A stretch of DNA of 47,091 bases from a virus: positions 1-47,091 of IMG/VR virus record IMGVR_UViG_3300017783_000045; one strand, 5' to 3'. Below are positions 6,622 through 13,286 of the stretch, in pieces. The notes beneath the pieces are model-generated. The model did no database searches, was not told the DNA's origin, and was given only the letters and a program-made list of their open reading frames with translations. A program made the position numbers and the translations under genes. Each line of letters begins with the position of its first letter. The stretch's first letter is position 1.

Positions 6622-7563
6622 ATGAATGATAAAATACAGACTCTTGCACAGCACGACTTTAGTAAAACAGTAGAAAAAAAGTTTTACTATTCAGAGATAT
6701 TTTATAGTATTCAAGGTGAAGGGCATTACACAGGTGTTCCGACAGCTTGGATTAGATTCTTCTTGTGCAATTTACAATGTAATGGGTTTGGTCAATTAGA
6801 TCCAACTAATCCAGATACACATGAATTGCCTTTTGAAGACTTTGATGTTGACAGTGTAAAACGTGTTGAAGACTTGCCTGTATGGGATAAAGGCTGTGAT
6901 AGCAGTTATACATGGGCTAAGAAATTTAAGAAACTAATGGGTCAAGAAACTCCTACTGCTATGGCAAATAAGATTGTCGACTGTATTAAGAATGATAGCA
7001 ATCCAGAAGGTAAGTTTTTACATCCTGTAAGTAAACAAAATCAACACTTGTGTTTTACAGGTGGAGAACCTTTGATGGTTACAGGACAACAGGCAGTGGT
7101 AGGTATATATAACGAATTAAAAAAGCAGGGCAATTTGCCTGGTAGCATGACATTTGAAACTAACGGTACACAAAAACTTAGAGAACCATTCTTAGAATGG
7201 GCTAAGAGCATTGACACAGAAATATTTTTCAGTTGTAGTCCCAAACTATTTACTGTATCAGGTGAAAAACCTGAAAAGGCCATTAAGCCTGAGATAGTTG
7301 CTGAATACTTACAAGCATCTACAAAAGGACAACTTAAATTTGTTGTAGGTCCATTACAACGTGAATGGGATGAAATGGAAGAGACAGTTGAAAAATTTAG
7401 AAGTGCTGGTGTTGATTGGCCAGTATGGATTATGCCAACAGGAGCAAGAGAAGAAGAACAAACCGCAACTGCTGGTTCAGTTGCACAAAAGGCATTTCAG
7501 AGAGGATACAATGTAGCGGCAAGAGTACATGTATACTTGTTTGGTAATGCTATTGGAACTTAG
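6622..7563 (+). CDS. queE: 7-carboxy-7-deazaguanine synthase (QueE), radical SAM, phage type
   Basis: QueE rearranges 6-carboxytetrahydropterin to 7-carboxy-7-deazaguanine using an iron-sulphur cluster and S-adenosylmethionine. The 313-residue protein has the family opening FYSIQGEGHYTGVPTAWIRF, cysteines C49 and C53 (C-N-L-Q-C), and FTGGEPLM at about 135-142. The third cluster cysteine seems to be C92 in GCDSSYTW, which matches the WCDTKHTW block of E. coli QueE. This gives C-x3-C-x38-C, with an insertion inside the usual motif. The ATG at 6622 is chosen over an upstream in-frame codon at 6586 because the latter lies in the preceding gene. It acts with FolE and the QueD-like protein. Confidence 0.93.
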   Translation: MNDKIQTLAQHDFSKTVEKKFYYSEIFYSIQGEGHYTGVPTAWIRFFLCNLQCNGFGQLDPTNPDTHELPFEDFDVDSVKRVEDLPVWDKGCDSSYTWAKKFKKLMGQETPTAMANKIVDCIKNDSNPEGKFLHPVSKQNQHLCFTGGEPLMVTGQQAVVGIYNELKKQGNLPGSMTFETNGTQKLREPFLEWAKSIDTEIFFSCSPKLFTVSGEKPEKAIKPEIVAEYLQASTKGQLKFVVGPLQREWDEMEETVEKFRSAGVDWPVWIMPTGAREEEQTATAGSVAQKAFQRGYNVAARVHVYLFGNAIGT

Positions 7564-7571
7564 GAGAAAAT

Positions 7572-7952
7572 ATGTCATTTTTAACAAAAATGCTTGGCTT
7601 AGATAAAATTAAAGAAGTTAACGAAGCCAAAGAACAAGAAAAGAATAAACAACTTAGTCCAAAAGAACTTGCGACTAAGAAGAAAGAACCGTGGGTAGGC
7701 GTACTACAAACACACGTTAACAAAGAAAATGTCCGAAATGGCTTCTTTGAGCTTGACTGGAATAGGCATTTCGTGTTACAATTAATTAAAGAAGGATACG
7801 GAGTTGAGAATGATAAAGAAGAAGAAATTATTGATCGTTGGTTCCGTGAGCTTTGCGCTAATGTTGTTGTTGATGGCGACTACGGCGGTCCATTAGAAGG
7901 CATGGCAACAGGCAACATAGATATAGATAATATTAAGAGAGATAACAAATAA
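7572..7952 (+). CDS. Conserved phage protein of unknown function
   Basis: The 126-residue protein has AGGAGAAA before the ATG and a TAATG overlap with the exonuclease gene. The N-terminus is lysine-rich and helical (KEVNEAKEQEKNKQLSPKELATKKK). The C-terminal part contains ENVRNGFFELDWNRHFVLQL and ...DRWFRELCANVVVDGDYGG. These segments are familiar to me from T4-like marine phages, but I know no function. The basic N-terminus and coupling to a DNA exonuclease hint at a DNA-related role. Confidence 0.78.
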   Translation: MSFLTKMLGLDKIKEVNEAKEQEKNKQLSPKELATKKKEPWVGVLQTHVNKENVRNGFFELDWNRHFVLQLIKEGYGVENDKEEEIIDRWFRELCANVVVDGDYGGPLEGMATGNIDIDNIKRDNK

Positions 7953-8938
7953 TGACACACATTCTAGTAGATACAGCAAATACATTCTTCCGTGCAAGAC
8001 ATGTAATTAACGGTGATGCTGATATTAAGTTAGGTATGGCTTTCCATATTACACTTAACAGCATTAAGAAGGCATGGCAAGACTTTGATGGCACACATGT
8101 TGTATTCTGCTTAGAAGGTCGTAGTTGGCGTAAGGACCATTATGAGCCTTACAAGCGTAACAGACAAGTTGCTCGTGATGCACTTACAGAAAAACAGCAA
8201 GAAGAAGATACTGTGTTTTGGGAAGCCTTTGATACATTTAAAGACTTTGTAGCAGATAAAACTAACTGTACTGTATTACAACACAAAGAGTTAGAAGCAG
8301 ATGATTTAATTGCTGGTTGGATACAACAACATCCAGATGTAGATCATGTTGTTATTTCTACAGACACAGACTTTCAACAACTAATTGCACCTAATGTAAA
8401 ACTATACAATGGTGTACAAGATGTAACTTCTACACATGAAGGTTTCTTTGATAAGAAAGGCAATCCTGTAATTGATAAGAAAACTAAAGAAGCTAAGGCT
8501 GCGCCTGATCCGCAATGGTTGTTATTTGAGAAATGTATGCGTGGTGACACTAGTGACAATGTGTTTAGTGCTTATCCAGGTGTACGTAAGAAAGGCACTA
8601 AGAACAAGGTTGGTTTATTAGAAGCATTTGAGGACAAAGATCTTAAAGGCTACAACTGGAATAACTTAATGCTACAACGTTGGGTAGATCATAACGGTGA
8701 AGAACATCGAGTACTTGACGACTACGAACGTAATAGAATATTAATTGACTTAACTGCACAGCCTACAGAAGTAAGAGAAAAGATTACAGGTACTATACAG
8801 ACGTCAATTGATGCAAATAAAAATATTAGTCAGGTTGGTGTAAGACTTATGAAATTCTGTAATTTATACGACTTAAAGAAAATATCAGATCAAGCACAAG
8901 CATACGCTGAACCATTGAATGCGAGGTACATAGTATGA
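7952..8938 (+). CDS. rnh: T4 RNase H-like 5'-3' exonuclease (FEN/PIN family)
   Basis: The 328-residue protein matches the FEN-1/T4 RNase H family, which removes RNA primers and 5' flaps at the replication fork. Metal-binding acidic residues are visible as D7 (ILVDTAN), E115/D117/D118 (ELEADDLIAG), D138/D140 (STDTDFQQL), and a later MRGDTSDN in the helix-three-turn-helix region. WRKDHYEPYKRNR at about 59-71 aligns with the WRRDF...YKKNR arch segment of T4 RNase H. Length is close to T4 RNase H (305). It is coupled to its neighbours by overlapping start and stop codons on both sides. Confidence 0.88.
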   Translation: MTHILVDTANTFFRARHVINGDADIKLGMAFHITLNSIKKAWQDFDGTHVVFCLEGRSWRKDHYEPYKRNRQVARDALTEKQQEEDTVFWEAFDTFKDFVADKTNCTVLQHKELEADDLIAGWIQQHPDVDHVVISTDTDFQQLIAPNVKLYNGVQDVTSTHEGFFDKKGNPVIDKKTKEAKAAPDPQWLLFEKCMRGDTSDNVFSAYPGVRKKGTKNKVGLLEAFEDKDLKGYNWNNLMLQRWVDHNGEEHRVLDDYERNRILIDLTAQPTEVREKITGTIQTSIDANKNISQVGVRLMKFCNLYDLKKISDQAQAYAEPLNARYIV

Positions 8939-9411
8939 CAACTGATTTTAAAGCAAAGCCAGTTTTAGAAGATAAGTTTTGGATTGTTGAAGAACAAGGC
9001 CAAAAAATTGGTACACTAAGAAAGAACGAAGATAAGTTTGTTTTTAGTAATGAGAAAGGTGTTAAGTTTTATCATAATAAGAAAAGTATCTTAAGTGACT
9101 ATGGGAAAGACTTTTTTGTTGCTAAAATTGTAAAAGAAGCAGATGATTCTGATCCTAAAGAAGTACACGGATACAGATGTAGCACTAGACCACACAACTC
9201 TATGTTTGATATACAAAAGCGTTTACCTCTTTTTACAAAGAGTAAAGACTCAAAGAGTTTATATTGTTCAGGCTATTATGTCATTAAATTCGATAAAGGC
9301 TGGGTTAAATCGTTCTGTCCTAAGCTCATTACCCTCCAACGGTATGCGTATAAAGGACCATTTAAGACTGATTTAGAGATGAAACAGGTACTATCTAATG
9401 TCAACAAATAG
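8935..9411 (+). CDS. Conserved phage protein of unknown function
   Basis: The 158-residue protein starts in an ATGA overlap with the exonuclease gene. It is basic and predicted mostly beta: FWIVEEQGQKIGTLRKNEDKF, KFYHNKKSIL, HGYRCSTRPHNSMFD, then a C-terminal GYYVIKFDKGWVKSFCPKLITL. The HGYRCSTRPHN segment is distinctive. No enzyme motif is recognised. Location next to a replication nuclease suggests replication or recombination, as inference only. Confidence 0.78.
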   Translation: MTTDFKAKPVLEDKFWIVEEQGQKIGTLRKNEDKFVFSNEKGVKFYHNKKSILSDYGKDFFVAKIVKEADDSDPKEVHGYRCSTRPHNSMFDIQKRLPLFTKSKDSKSLYCSGYYVIKFDKGWVKSFCPKLITLQRYAYKGPFKTDLEMKQVLSNVNK

Positions 9412-9646
9412 CCTTCCGCAGTCACTTCCTACCATTGAAAAGATACTACAACGTATTGCAGTTGCGGAGAAATCACAGCAAAAAGACATCAGAATATCTA
9501 TACAAGAAGCACGTTCACTAACACTTGAACTATCTATGTTTACATCTAAACTAGGTACTGTTGTAGCGTCTATAGACGAACAATTAAAGCAGATCAAGCA
9601 GAACAGCGAGCAGGTTGAAGTGAAATTTGAAGGCGGACAGTTCTAA
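9398..9646 (+). CDS. Small coiled-coil protein of unknown function
   Basis: The ATG at 9398 lies inside the last codons of the preceding gene. The 82-residue product is almost all helix (PTIEKILQRIAVAEKSQQ, then a long KDIRISIQEARSLTLELSM helix and SIDEQLKQIKQN). It has heptad-like hydrophobic spacing and an acidic tail. It is the last gene before a late-type promoter. A role as an oligomerising accessory protein fits, but no family is recognised. Confidence 0.68.
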   Translation: MSTNSLPQSLPTIEKILQRIAVAEKSQQKDIRISIQEARSLTLELSMFTSKLGTVVASIDEQLKQIKQNSEQVEVKFEGGQF

Positions 9647-9651
9647 AAAAG

Positions 9652-9659
9652 GATAAATA
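9652..9659 (+). promoter_or_regulatory. T4-late-promoter-like octamer
   Basis: GATAAATA differs from the T4 late consensus TATAAATA at the first base. It ends 31 nt before the ATG at 9691, close to the spacing of similar octamers elsewhere in the window. Initiation would be expected a few bases downstream, at about 9665-9667, inside the 5' arm of the adjacent hairpin. Confidence 0.5.
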
Positions 9660-9690
9660 TATACGTAGTTAATTAAAAGGATTACGTATA
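9660..9690 (+). promoter_or_regulatory. Inverted repeat enclosing the ribosome site of the 9691 gene
   Basis: TATACGTA (9660-9667) and TACGTATA (9683-9690) are a perfect 8-bp inverted repeat that ends immediately before the ATG. Extra G-U, U-A and U-G pairs could extend the stem. The AAAAGG ribosome site (9675-9680) lies in the loop. In read-through RNA this could limit translation; RNA started at the late octamer would lose most of the 5' arm. Confidence 0.5.
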
Positions 9691-9975
9691 ATGAGTAGAC
9701 CAAAACCAACAGTGCTTCTCGAACATGTCAATCGAGAATCATATAAGACAGAACAAATATTAGAGAGCGAAGCAATTTGGGCGGTCTTCTATAAGGGAAA
9801 GCCGTTTAACTTAAAAAGCGGAAGTATGGTATCGAGCTATCCTGGACCGAAGTATAAAAAAGTATCGTTTTCTAATCCTGGACACGCTAGAAACTTAGCA
9901 AAGAAACTAAACGCACTTTTTAATACTGAAGAGTTTGCGGTATACACACTTACTTCTGGAGCAAAAGAAGAGTAA
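9691..9975 (+). CDS. Conserved phage protein of unknown function, late-type regulation
   Basis: The 94-residue basic protein is compact: RPKPTVLLEHVNRESYKTEQILES, IWAVFYKGKPFNLKSGSM and a C-terminal helix ARNLAKKLNALF. The pattern looks like a small alpha/beta fold. No motif is recognised. It is the first gene after an AT-rich leader holding a late-type octamer and a hairpin, which suggests late expression and possible virion or packaging association. That is inference from the promoter alone. Confidence 0.78.
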   Translation: MSRPKPTVLLEHVNRESYKTEQILESEAIWAVFYKGKPFNLKSGSMVSSYPGPKYKKVSFSNPGHARNLAKKLNALFNTEEFAVYTLTSGAKEE

Positions 9976-9981
9976 TGACAC

Positions 9982-10380
9982 ATGGATCAAAAGGACAACT
10001 ATACAAAGGTATTTCTGAAAGCCGCTAATCAGCCTTTTGACACCCCAGACATAAAAGATAAGAGAACATTATGGTGGTATAACATTCGTGATGTTGGCGG
10101 GCTACGTCTAACGGACGAAGCCAAAATGCACATTGAACAAATAGCAAAAATCAAAACCTACAAAGTAGACTTTCCAAAACAATTTAAAATAACACCTAAA
10201 GTGCTTTTATGGCTTGACAATTTTATTGAATCACCGTATTATATAACTAAGAAAACAATAACTGTACTTAAAGAAAGGTCTGCTTTTGAATTATACTTGT
10301 TTAGTGGAGATATCAGTAAAATGGGATATAATAAAGCATTATCCAAAAGACTTTCTGAAGAAACTGCGGACCAAGAATAA
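9982..10380 (+). CDS. Conserved phage protein of unknown function
   Basis: This is a 132-residue basic protein. Segments include KRTLWWYNIRDVGGLRLTDEA, PKQFKITPKVLLWLDNFIES and a terminal KALSKRLSEE helix. The WWYNIRDVGGLRL segment, with a following helical part, reads like a small DNA- or protein-binding domain, but I recognise no family. The spacing of 6 nt from the previous stop puts it in the same transcription unit. Confidence 0.76.
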   Translation: MDQKDNYTKVFLKAANQPFDTPDIKDKRTLWWYNIRDVGGLRLTDEAKMHIEQIAKIKTYKVDFPKQFKITPKVLLWLDNFIESPYYITKKTITVLKERSAFELYLFSGDISKMGYNKALSKRLSEETADQE

Positions 10381-10414
10381 CATTCATTAACATAGCATAT
10401 AATAAATATTAGTG

Positions 10415-10684
10415 ATGATAGAACTTAATCCATTAGACGTACTACGTTCAAGAGAACTTAAGACTATGCCCCCACACTTTGCAAAGTTACAAGTGTCGGC
10501 AACAGATCGATATGACCGTAGACTTTATGAGTGGGTTAAGTCTAATACAAGTGGTAGGTACTGTATTAATACATATCCTACTGCCAAAGAAAATACTTTT
10601 AAGACTGCTACATTTGTAGGCTTTGAAGAAGAGAAAGAACTAACATATTTTATGTTAGCTTGTCCATACTTAAGGAGAAACTAG
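10415..10684 (+). CDS. Small conserved phage protein of unknown function
   Basis: The start is uncertain: GTG at 10412, ATG at 10415, or ATG at 10466 are in frame, and none has a good ribosome site. The ATG at 10415 (MIELNPLDVLRSREL) is chosen because the PLDVLR-x-REL-x-x-x-PPHF opening looks conserved. The product is 89 residues and ends KELTYFMLACPYLRRN. AATAAATA at 10401-10408 lies only 6 nt before this start, too close for a normal leader. The next gene begins 1 nt after the stop. Confidence 0.7.
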   Translation: MIELNPLDVLRSRELKTMPPHFAKLQVSATDRYDRRLYEWVKSNTSGRYCINTYPTAKENTFKTATFVGFEEEKELTYFMLACPYLRRN

Positions 10685-10685
10685 A

Positions 10686-10997
10686 ATGGCTGAAGAAAAT
10701 AAGACGCCGGAAACGGTAACAGAAGCAGCGCCACAAAGTGGTCCTGTTCCTACACCAGGTGTAGATCAAAATGCACCTGCACCAGAAGCTGGGGAACCAG
10801 CAGCACCAGATCTTAACATTAGCGACCTTAATGCAGTAAAAAGCATTATCGAAGTTGCTACACAAAGAGGTGCATTTAAGGCAACTGAACTAGAAGCAGT
10901 TGGCAAAGCATTTAACAAACTAACAGCATTTTTAGATCATGTTGTTAAACAACAACAGGCTGCTGCACCAGGAGCACCTGAAGGAGGACAGCAATAA
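10686..10997 (+). CDS. Ala/Pro-rich acidic phage protein
   Basis: The 103-residue protein has a disordered, proline- and alanine-rich acidic N-terminal half (about residues 1-45). A helical segment ISDLNAVKSIIEVATQRGAF...KAFNKLTAFLDHVVKQQQ follows, and then a short AAAPGAPEGG tail. AGGAGAAA precedes the ATG, and the stop overlaps the next ATG. The composition resembles small virion-associated or scaffolding-like proteins of T4-like marine phages. No function is assigned. Confidence 0.78.
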   Translation: MAEENKTPETVTEAAPQSGPVPTPGVDQNAPAPEAGEPAAPDLNISDLNAVKSIIEVATQRGAFKATELEAVGKAFNKLTAFLDHVVKQQQAAAPGAPEGGQQ

Positions 10998-11620
10998 TGG
11001 CTAAAGAAATGAAGCACGTTGGTAAAATGACCAACACTGGCGATGCTGTAGCTGTAGTATTCAGAACTGTGCCAGGTGAATCAAATCAGGCATTAGTACT
11101 ACAAACTGCAACATTACCTGATATCTATCATGACAGTTTAATGAAACTAATCGAAACAGATCAAGCTCAAGAAGCATATGAACTTGGTGAGTTTATGTTT
11201 AGAAATTCTTTTCCAGACGGAAGACCAATGTTACAATCAATGCAGGCTGATAATAGACTTATTAAAGTTGACACATCAAACGTAACTATGACACCTACAT
11301 CTTCATCAGTAATTCAATTAAGTGAACTTAACGCTTTAATTGCTGAACAGAAGGGTGTTAGCATTGACGAGCTACACAAGTTTGTAAGTGGCGCACCAGA
11401 AGAAACTGCTGCGAATCCAGGTGCAGAAGCACCAGCACAGCCTGTTACTGAAGCAGTTGCACCACAAGACAACGGTGTGTTAAGTGACGAAGATCTTGCT
11501 AAGTCTTATCGCTCACAAGCAGATAGATTAAGTAAAGAAGCAGCACAACTAAGACGCCAAGCTGAAGAACTTGTTCCTACGAAGAAGACTTCTAAAGCAA
11601 AAGTGTCAGAGAGTGCCTAG
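10997..11620 (+). CDS. Conserved phage protein, likely virion or assembly related
   Basis: The 207-residue protein has a globular N-terminal part (MKHVGKMTNTGDAVAVVFRTVPGE, LPDIYHDSLMKLIE, ...YELGEFMFRNSFPDG). A central Ala/Pro-rich acidic linker spans about residues 130-160. A helical C-terminal segment (DEDLAKSYRSQADRLSKEAAQLRRQAEEL) looks like a coiled coil. It overlaps the previous gene by 1 nt and shares the same linker composition, so the two probably work together. I do not recognise a named family. Confidence 0.78.
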   Translation: MAKEMKHVGKMTNTGDAVAVVFRTVPGESNQALVLQTATLPDIYHDSLMKLIETDQAQEAYELGEFMFRNSFPDGRPMLQSMQADNRLIKVDTSNVTMTPTSSSVIQLSELNALIAEQKGVSIDELHKFVSGAPEETAANPGAEAPAQPVTEAVAPQDNGVLSDEDLAKSYRSQADRLSKEAAQLRRQAEELVPTKKTSKAKVSESA

Positions 11621-11921
11621 TAAGCATTATTTTAAACCACCAAAACATCTGGTTAAAGAATGGCCGGAGGTTTTTGACGACCTCTACATGAATACTATGC
11701 CTGTTGCATATTTAGATGCAATGATTTTAGAATTTAGTGACGGTAGAGTTTGGGAGATTGATGTTAAGGAACATCTTCAGGCAGATGATCCAGATAGTGT
11801 AGCAAAAAAAATGTTACAGACTATGAATGAATATAAAGATACTATTAAGAAAGTAGACTTTAAAATCAATGTTGATCTTCTAAAGAAAGAAATAAAAGAT
11901 CGAACAGATCAGATATTGTAG
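11613..11921 (+). CDS. Conserved T4-like marine phage protein of unknown function
   Basis: I chose GTG at 11613, overlapping the previous stop by 8 nt. It gives MPSKHYFKPPKHLVKEWPEV, an opening I associate with a conserved protein of T4-like cyanophages. The frame is open further upstream but only inside the preceding gene. The 102-residue product continues with DGRVWEIDVKEHL and a helical C-terminus (MNEYKDTIKKVDFKINVDLLKKEIKD). It is the last + strand gene and is followed by a terminator. Function unknown. Confidence 0.78.
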   Translation: MPSKHYFKPPKHLVKEWPEVFDDLYMNTMPVAYLDAMILEFSDGRVWEIDVKEHLQADDPDSVAKKMLQTMNEYKDTIKKVDFKINVDLLKKEIKDRTDQIL

Positions 11922-11934
11922 TTTCTCACACTTA

Positions 11935-11967
11935 GGGAGTTAGTAGAAATACTAACTCTCTTTTTTT
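11935..11967 (+). terminator. Intrinsic terminator between convergent arms
   Basis: GAGTTAGTA (11937-11945) pairs perfectly with TACTAACTC (11950-11958) around a GAAA loop. G35-C60 and a G-U pair can extend it. Seven T residues follow (11961-11967). It should terminate the rightward + strand operon. The T run overlaps the last codon of the opposing dehydrogenase gene; no matching U tract exists for the - strand. Confidence 0.87.
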
Positions 11968-13147
11968 ATCTTGTATTTCCGTAATGAATAACTTCGTGTT
12001 TATCTGAAGTGTAAGAACGCCAAGGATCAACTACAACGGAGTCGTCTGATAGTTCTACATAAAGCTCTGGATGAGATAAAAGAACACATGCTCTAAAAGG
12101 TCCTGGATCAGAACCATATACTAACGGATCAACTTGCATAGGATTAAAGCCGTACTCTGTACAATACTGTGCAACTAGTAAAGCATAACTTCCATCGATA
12201 TAAGGCACGCCTGGTTTGTAAGCAATACCGTTAATAAGAATAGGAAGTTCTTTTTCTTTTGCAATATCACAAAGTTTCTGTGCAACATTTTGCGCCTGCA
12301 CTTCTCTAGCATTCATTACTGCATCAAAAATATCATAACCAAGATCTAGTTTCTTTGCCATATACCTAAGTGCAATATTATCTCTTGGGTGACAACTGCC
12401 GCCATCTCCCATTCCTGCTTTCATGTAACTTGGTCCCATTATACGTTGTGTACTTTCTGCAAGTGCTGTAGTAACTACATCAACGTTTATATTACCTTGC
12501 TTTTCAGCAACGTCTTGTATCATATTTACAAGTCCAATCTTTGTACTAATAAATGTATTATAGAATACTTTGATACATTCGCATTCGTCCCAAGTACCAA
12601 TTACATATCTTGGATCATTCTCCATGCATGTATCATAAAAATCTCTAAGCTCTTTAGCATCGCCGGTTTCAGTACCATCTTCTGTACCAATCATAACCAT
12701 TTCAGGATTGACCATGTCCCAAGCAACTGTACCCATAGCAATTAAATAAGGATTATAAACAAAACGTGTGTTAGTTATTAAAGGTACAAACTCACGTCTT
12801 ACTGTTCCAGGTAAAACTGTACTAATAAGAACAAGCATTTGTTTTTTATTCATATACTTGTTTGCTTCTTGTAAACAATCAATAACAATATCGTATTGAA
12901 AGTCTTTAGGCTCTAAATGTGCTGTAGGTGCTTTGCCGTCATAGTTTGGATCATGTGGAGTAGGCACTGCAACAAATACAATATCTGCTTCTGATGCTAC
13001 GTCTTTAATAGTATCTTCTACAATAACATAGTCGCTATTCAATGATTTATCTACATCATATCCTAATACAGCATGTCCTTTTTTAGCAATTTCTTCTGCG
13101 CAGGGCATACCCAATTTGCCAAGTCCAATAAATCCAATTTTCATCAA
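11966..13147 (-). CDS. UDP-glucose/GDP-mannose 6-dehydrogenase family enzyme
   Basis: The family oxidises a nucleotide sugar to its uronic acid with NAD. The 393-residue protein starts MMKIGFIGLGKLGMP, a Rossmann NAD site with G-x-G-x-x-G at residues 8-13. It has NPYLIAMGT at about 132-140, ECIKVFYN with the conserved Lys near 203, the catalytic Cys252 in GGSCHPRD, and INGIAYKPG near 315-323. After the last motif the usual D-x-R-x-S block reads VPYIDGS, without the Arg, so substrate or regulation may differ. Its terminator-proximal position at the end of a sugar-gene run fits supply of an activated uronic acid to the glycosyltransferases. Confidence 0.88.
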   Translation of the reverse strand: MMKIGFIGLGKLGMPCAEEIAKKGHAVLGYDVDKSLNSDYVIVEDTIKDVASEADIVFVAVPTPHDPNYDGKAPTAHLEPKDFQYDIVIDCLQEANKYMNKKQMLVLISTVLPGTVRREFVPLITNTRFVYNPYLIAMGTVAWDMVNPEMVMIGTEDGTETGDAKELRDFYDTCMENDPRYVIGTWDECECIKVFYNTFISTKIGLVNMIQDVAEKQGNINVDVVTTALAESTQRIMGPSYMKAGMGDGGSCHPRDNIALRYMAKKLDLGYDIFDAVMNAREVQAQNVAQKLCDIAKEKELPILINGIAYKPGVPYIDGSYALLVAQYCTEYGFNPMQVDPLVYGSDPGPFRACVLLSHPELYVELSDDSVVVDPWRSYTSDKHEVIHYGNTR

Positions 13148-13286
13148 TCTGTCCTTTTCGAATAGTTATTACTATTTACAATTCAACCTTAAAACGCTGT
13201 TTAAGCCTGGCTTTTTACGCTGATACACAAGTAATGCTTATGTGTGTTAACCACGCTGTATGACGCTTAAAATGCGTTTTAGACGC
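13148..13286. other. Structured intergenic region with repeated ACGCTG
   Basis: This 139-nt gap is the longest non-coding stretch in the window. ACGCTG occurs at 13194, 13217 and 13253, with ACGCTT at 13263 and ACGCCT at 13283. CTTAAA/TTTAAG (13188-13205) forms a stem with ACGCTG in its loop. AAGC-CTG-GCTT then precedes a T run near 13203-13216, ACACAAG/CTTaTGTGT forms another hairpin near 13225-13243, and GCGTTTT (13274-13280) can pair with AAAACGC (13191-13197). No ORF or tRNA cloverleaf is seen. It could hold a processing site, terminator or small RNA. Confidence 0.45.
13173..13180 (-). promoter_or_regulatory. Late-promoter-like octamer upstream of the dehydrogenase
   Basis: On the - strand this reads TGTAAATA, one mismatch from TATAAATA. 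It lies 25 nt before the dehydrogenase ATG, matching the spacing of the other octamers, with an AAAGGA ribosome site in between. It would give the dehydrogenase its own late transcript. Confidence 0.4.

Noticed and set aside
10401-10408. AATAAATA as a late promoter for the 10415 gene
   Set aside because: It ends only 6 nt before the start codon, unlike the 19-31 nt seen for the other octamers. It could serve an internal start at 10466 but there is no good ribosome site.
12389-12745. An open frame on the + strand inside the dehydrogenase gene
   Set aside because: The opposite strand encodes the full catalytic motifs of the dehydrogenase; the + strand product is Cys- and Ser-rich with no ribosome site.
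13148-13286. tRNA, CRISPR array or attachment site in the gap
   Set aside because: No T-loop (TTC-x-A) or cloverleaf is seen; ACGCTG copies are only 6 nt and unevenly spaced, so there are no CRISPR repeats; no integrase is nearby.
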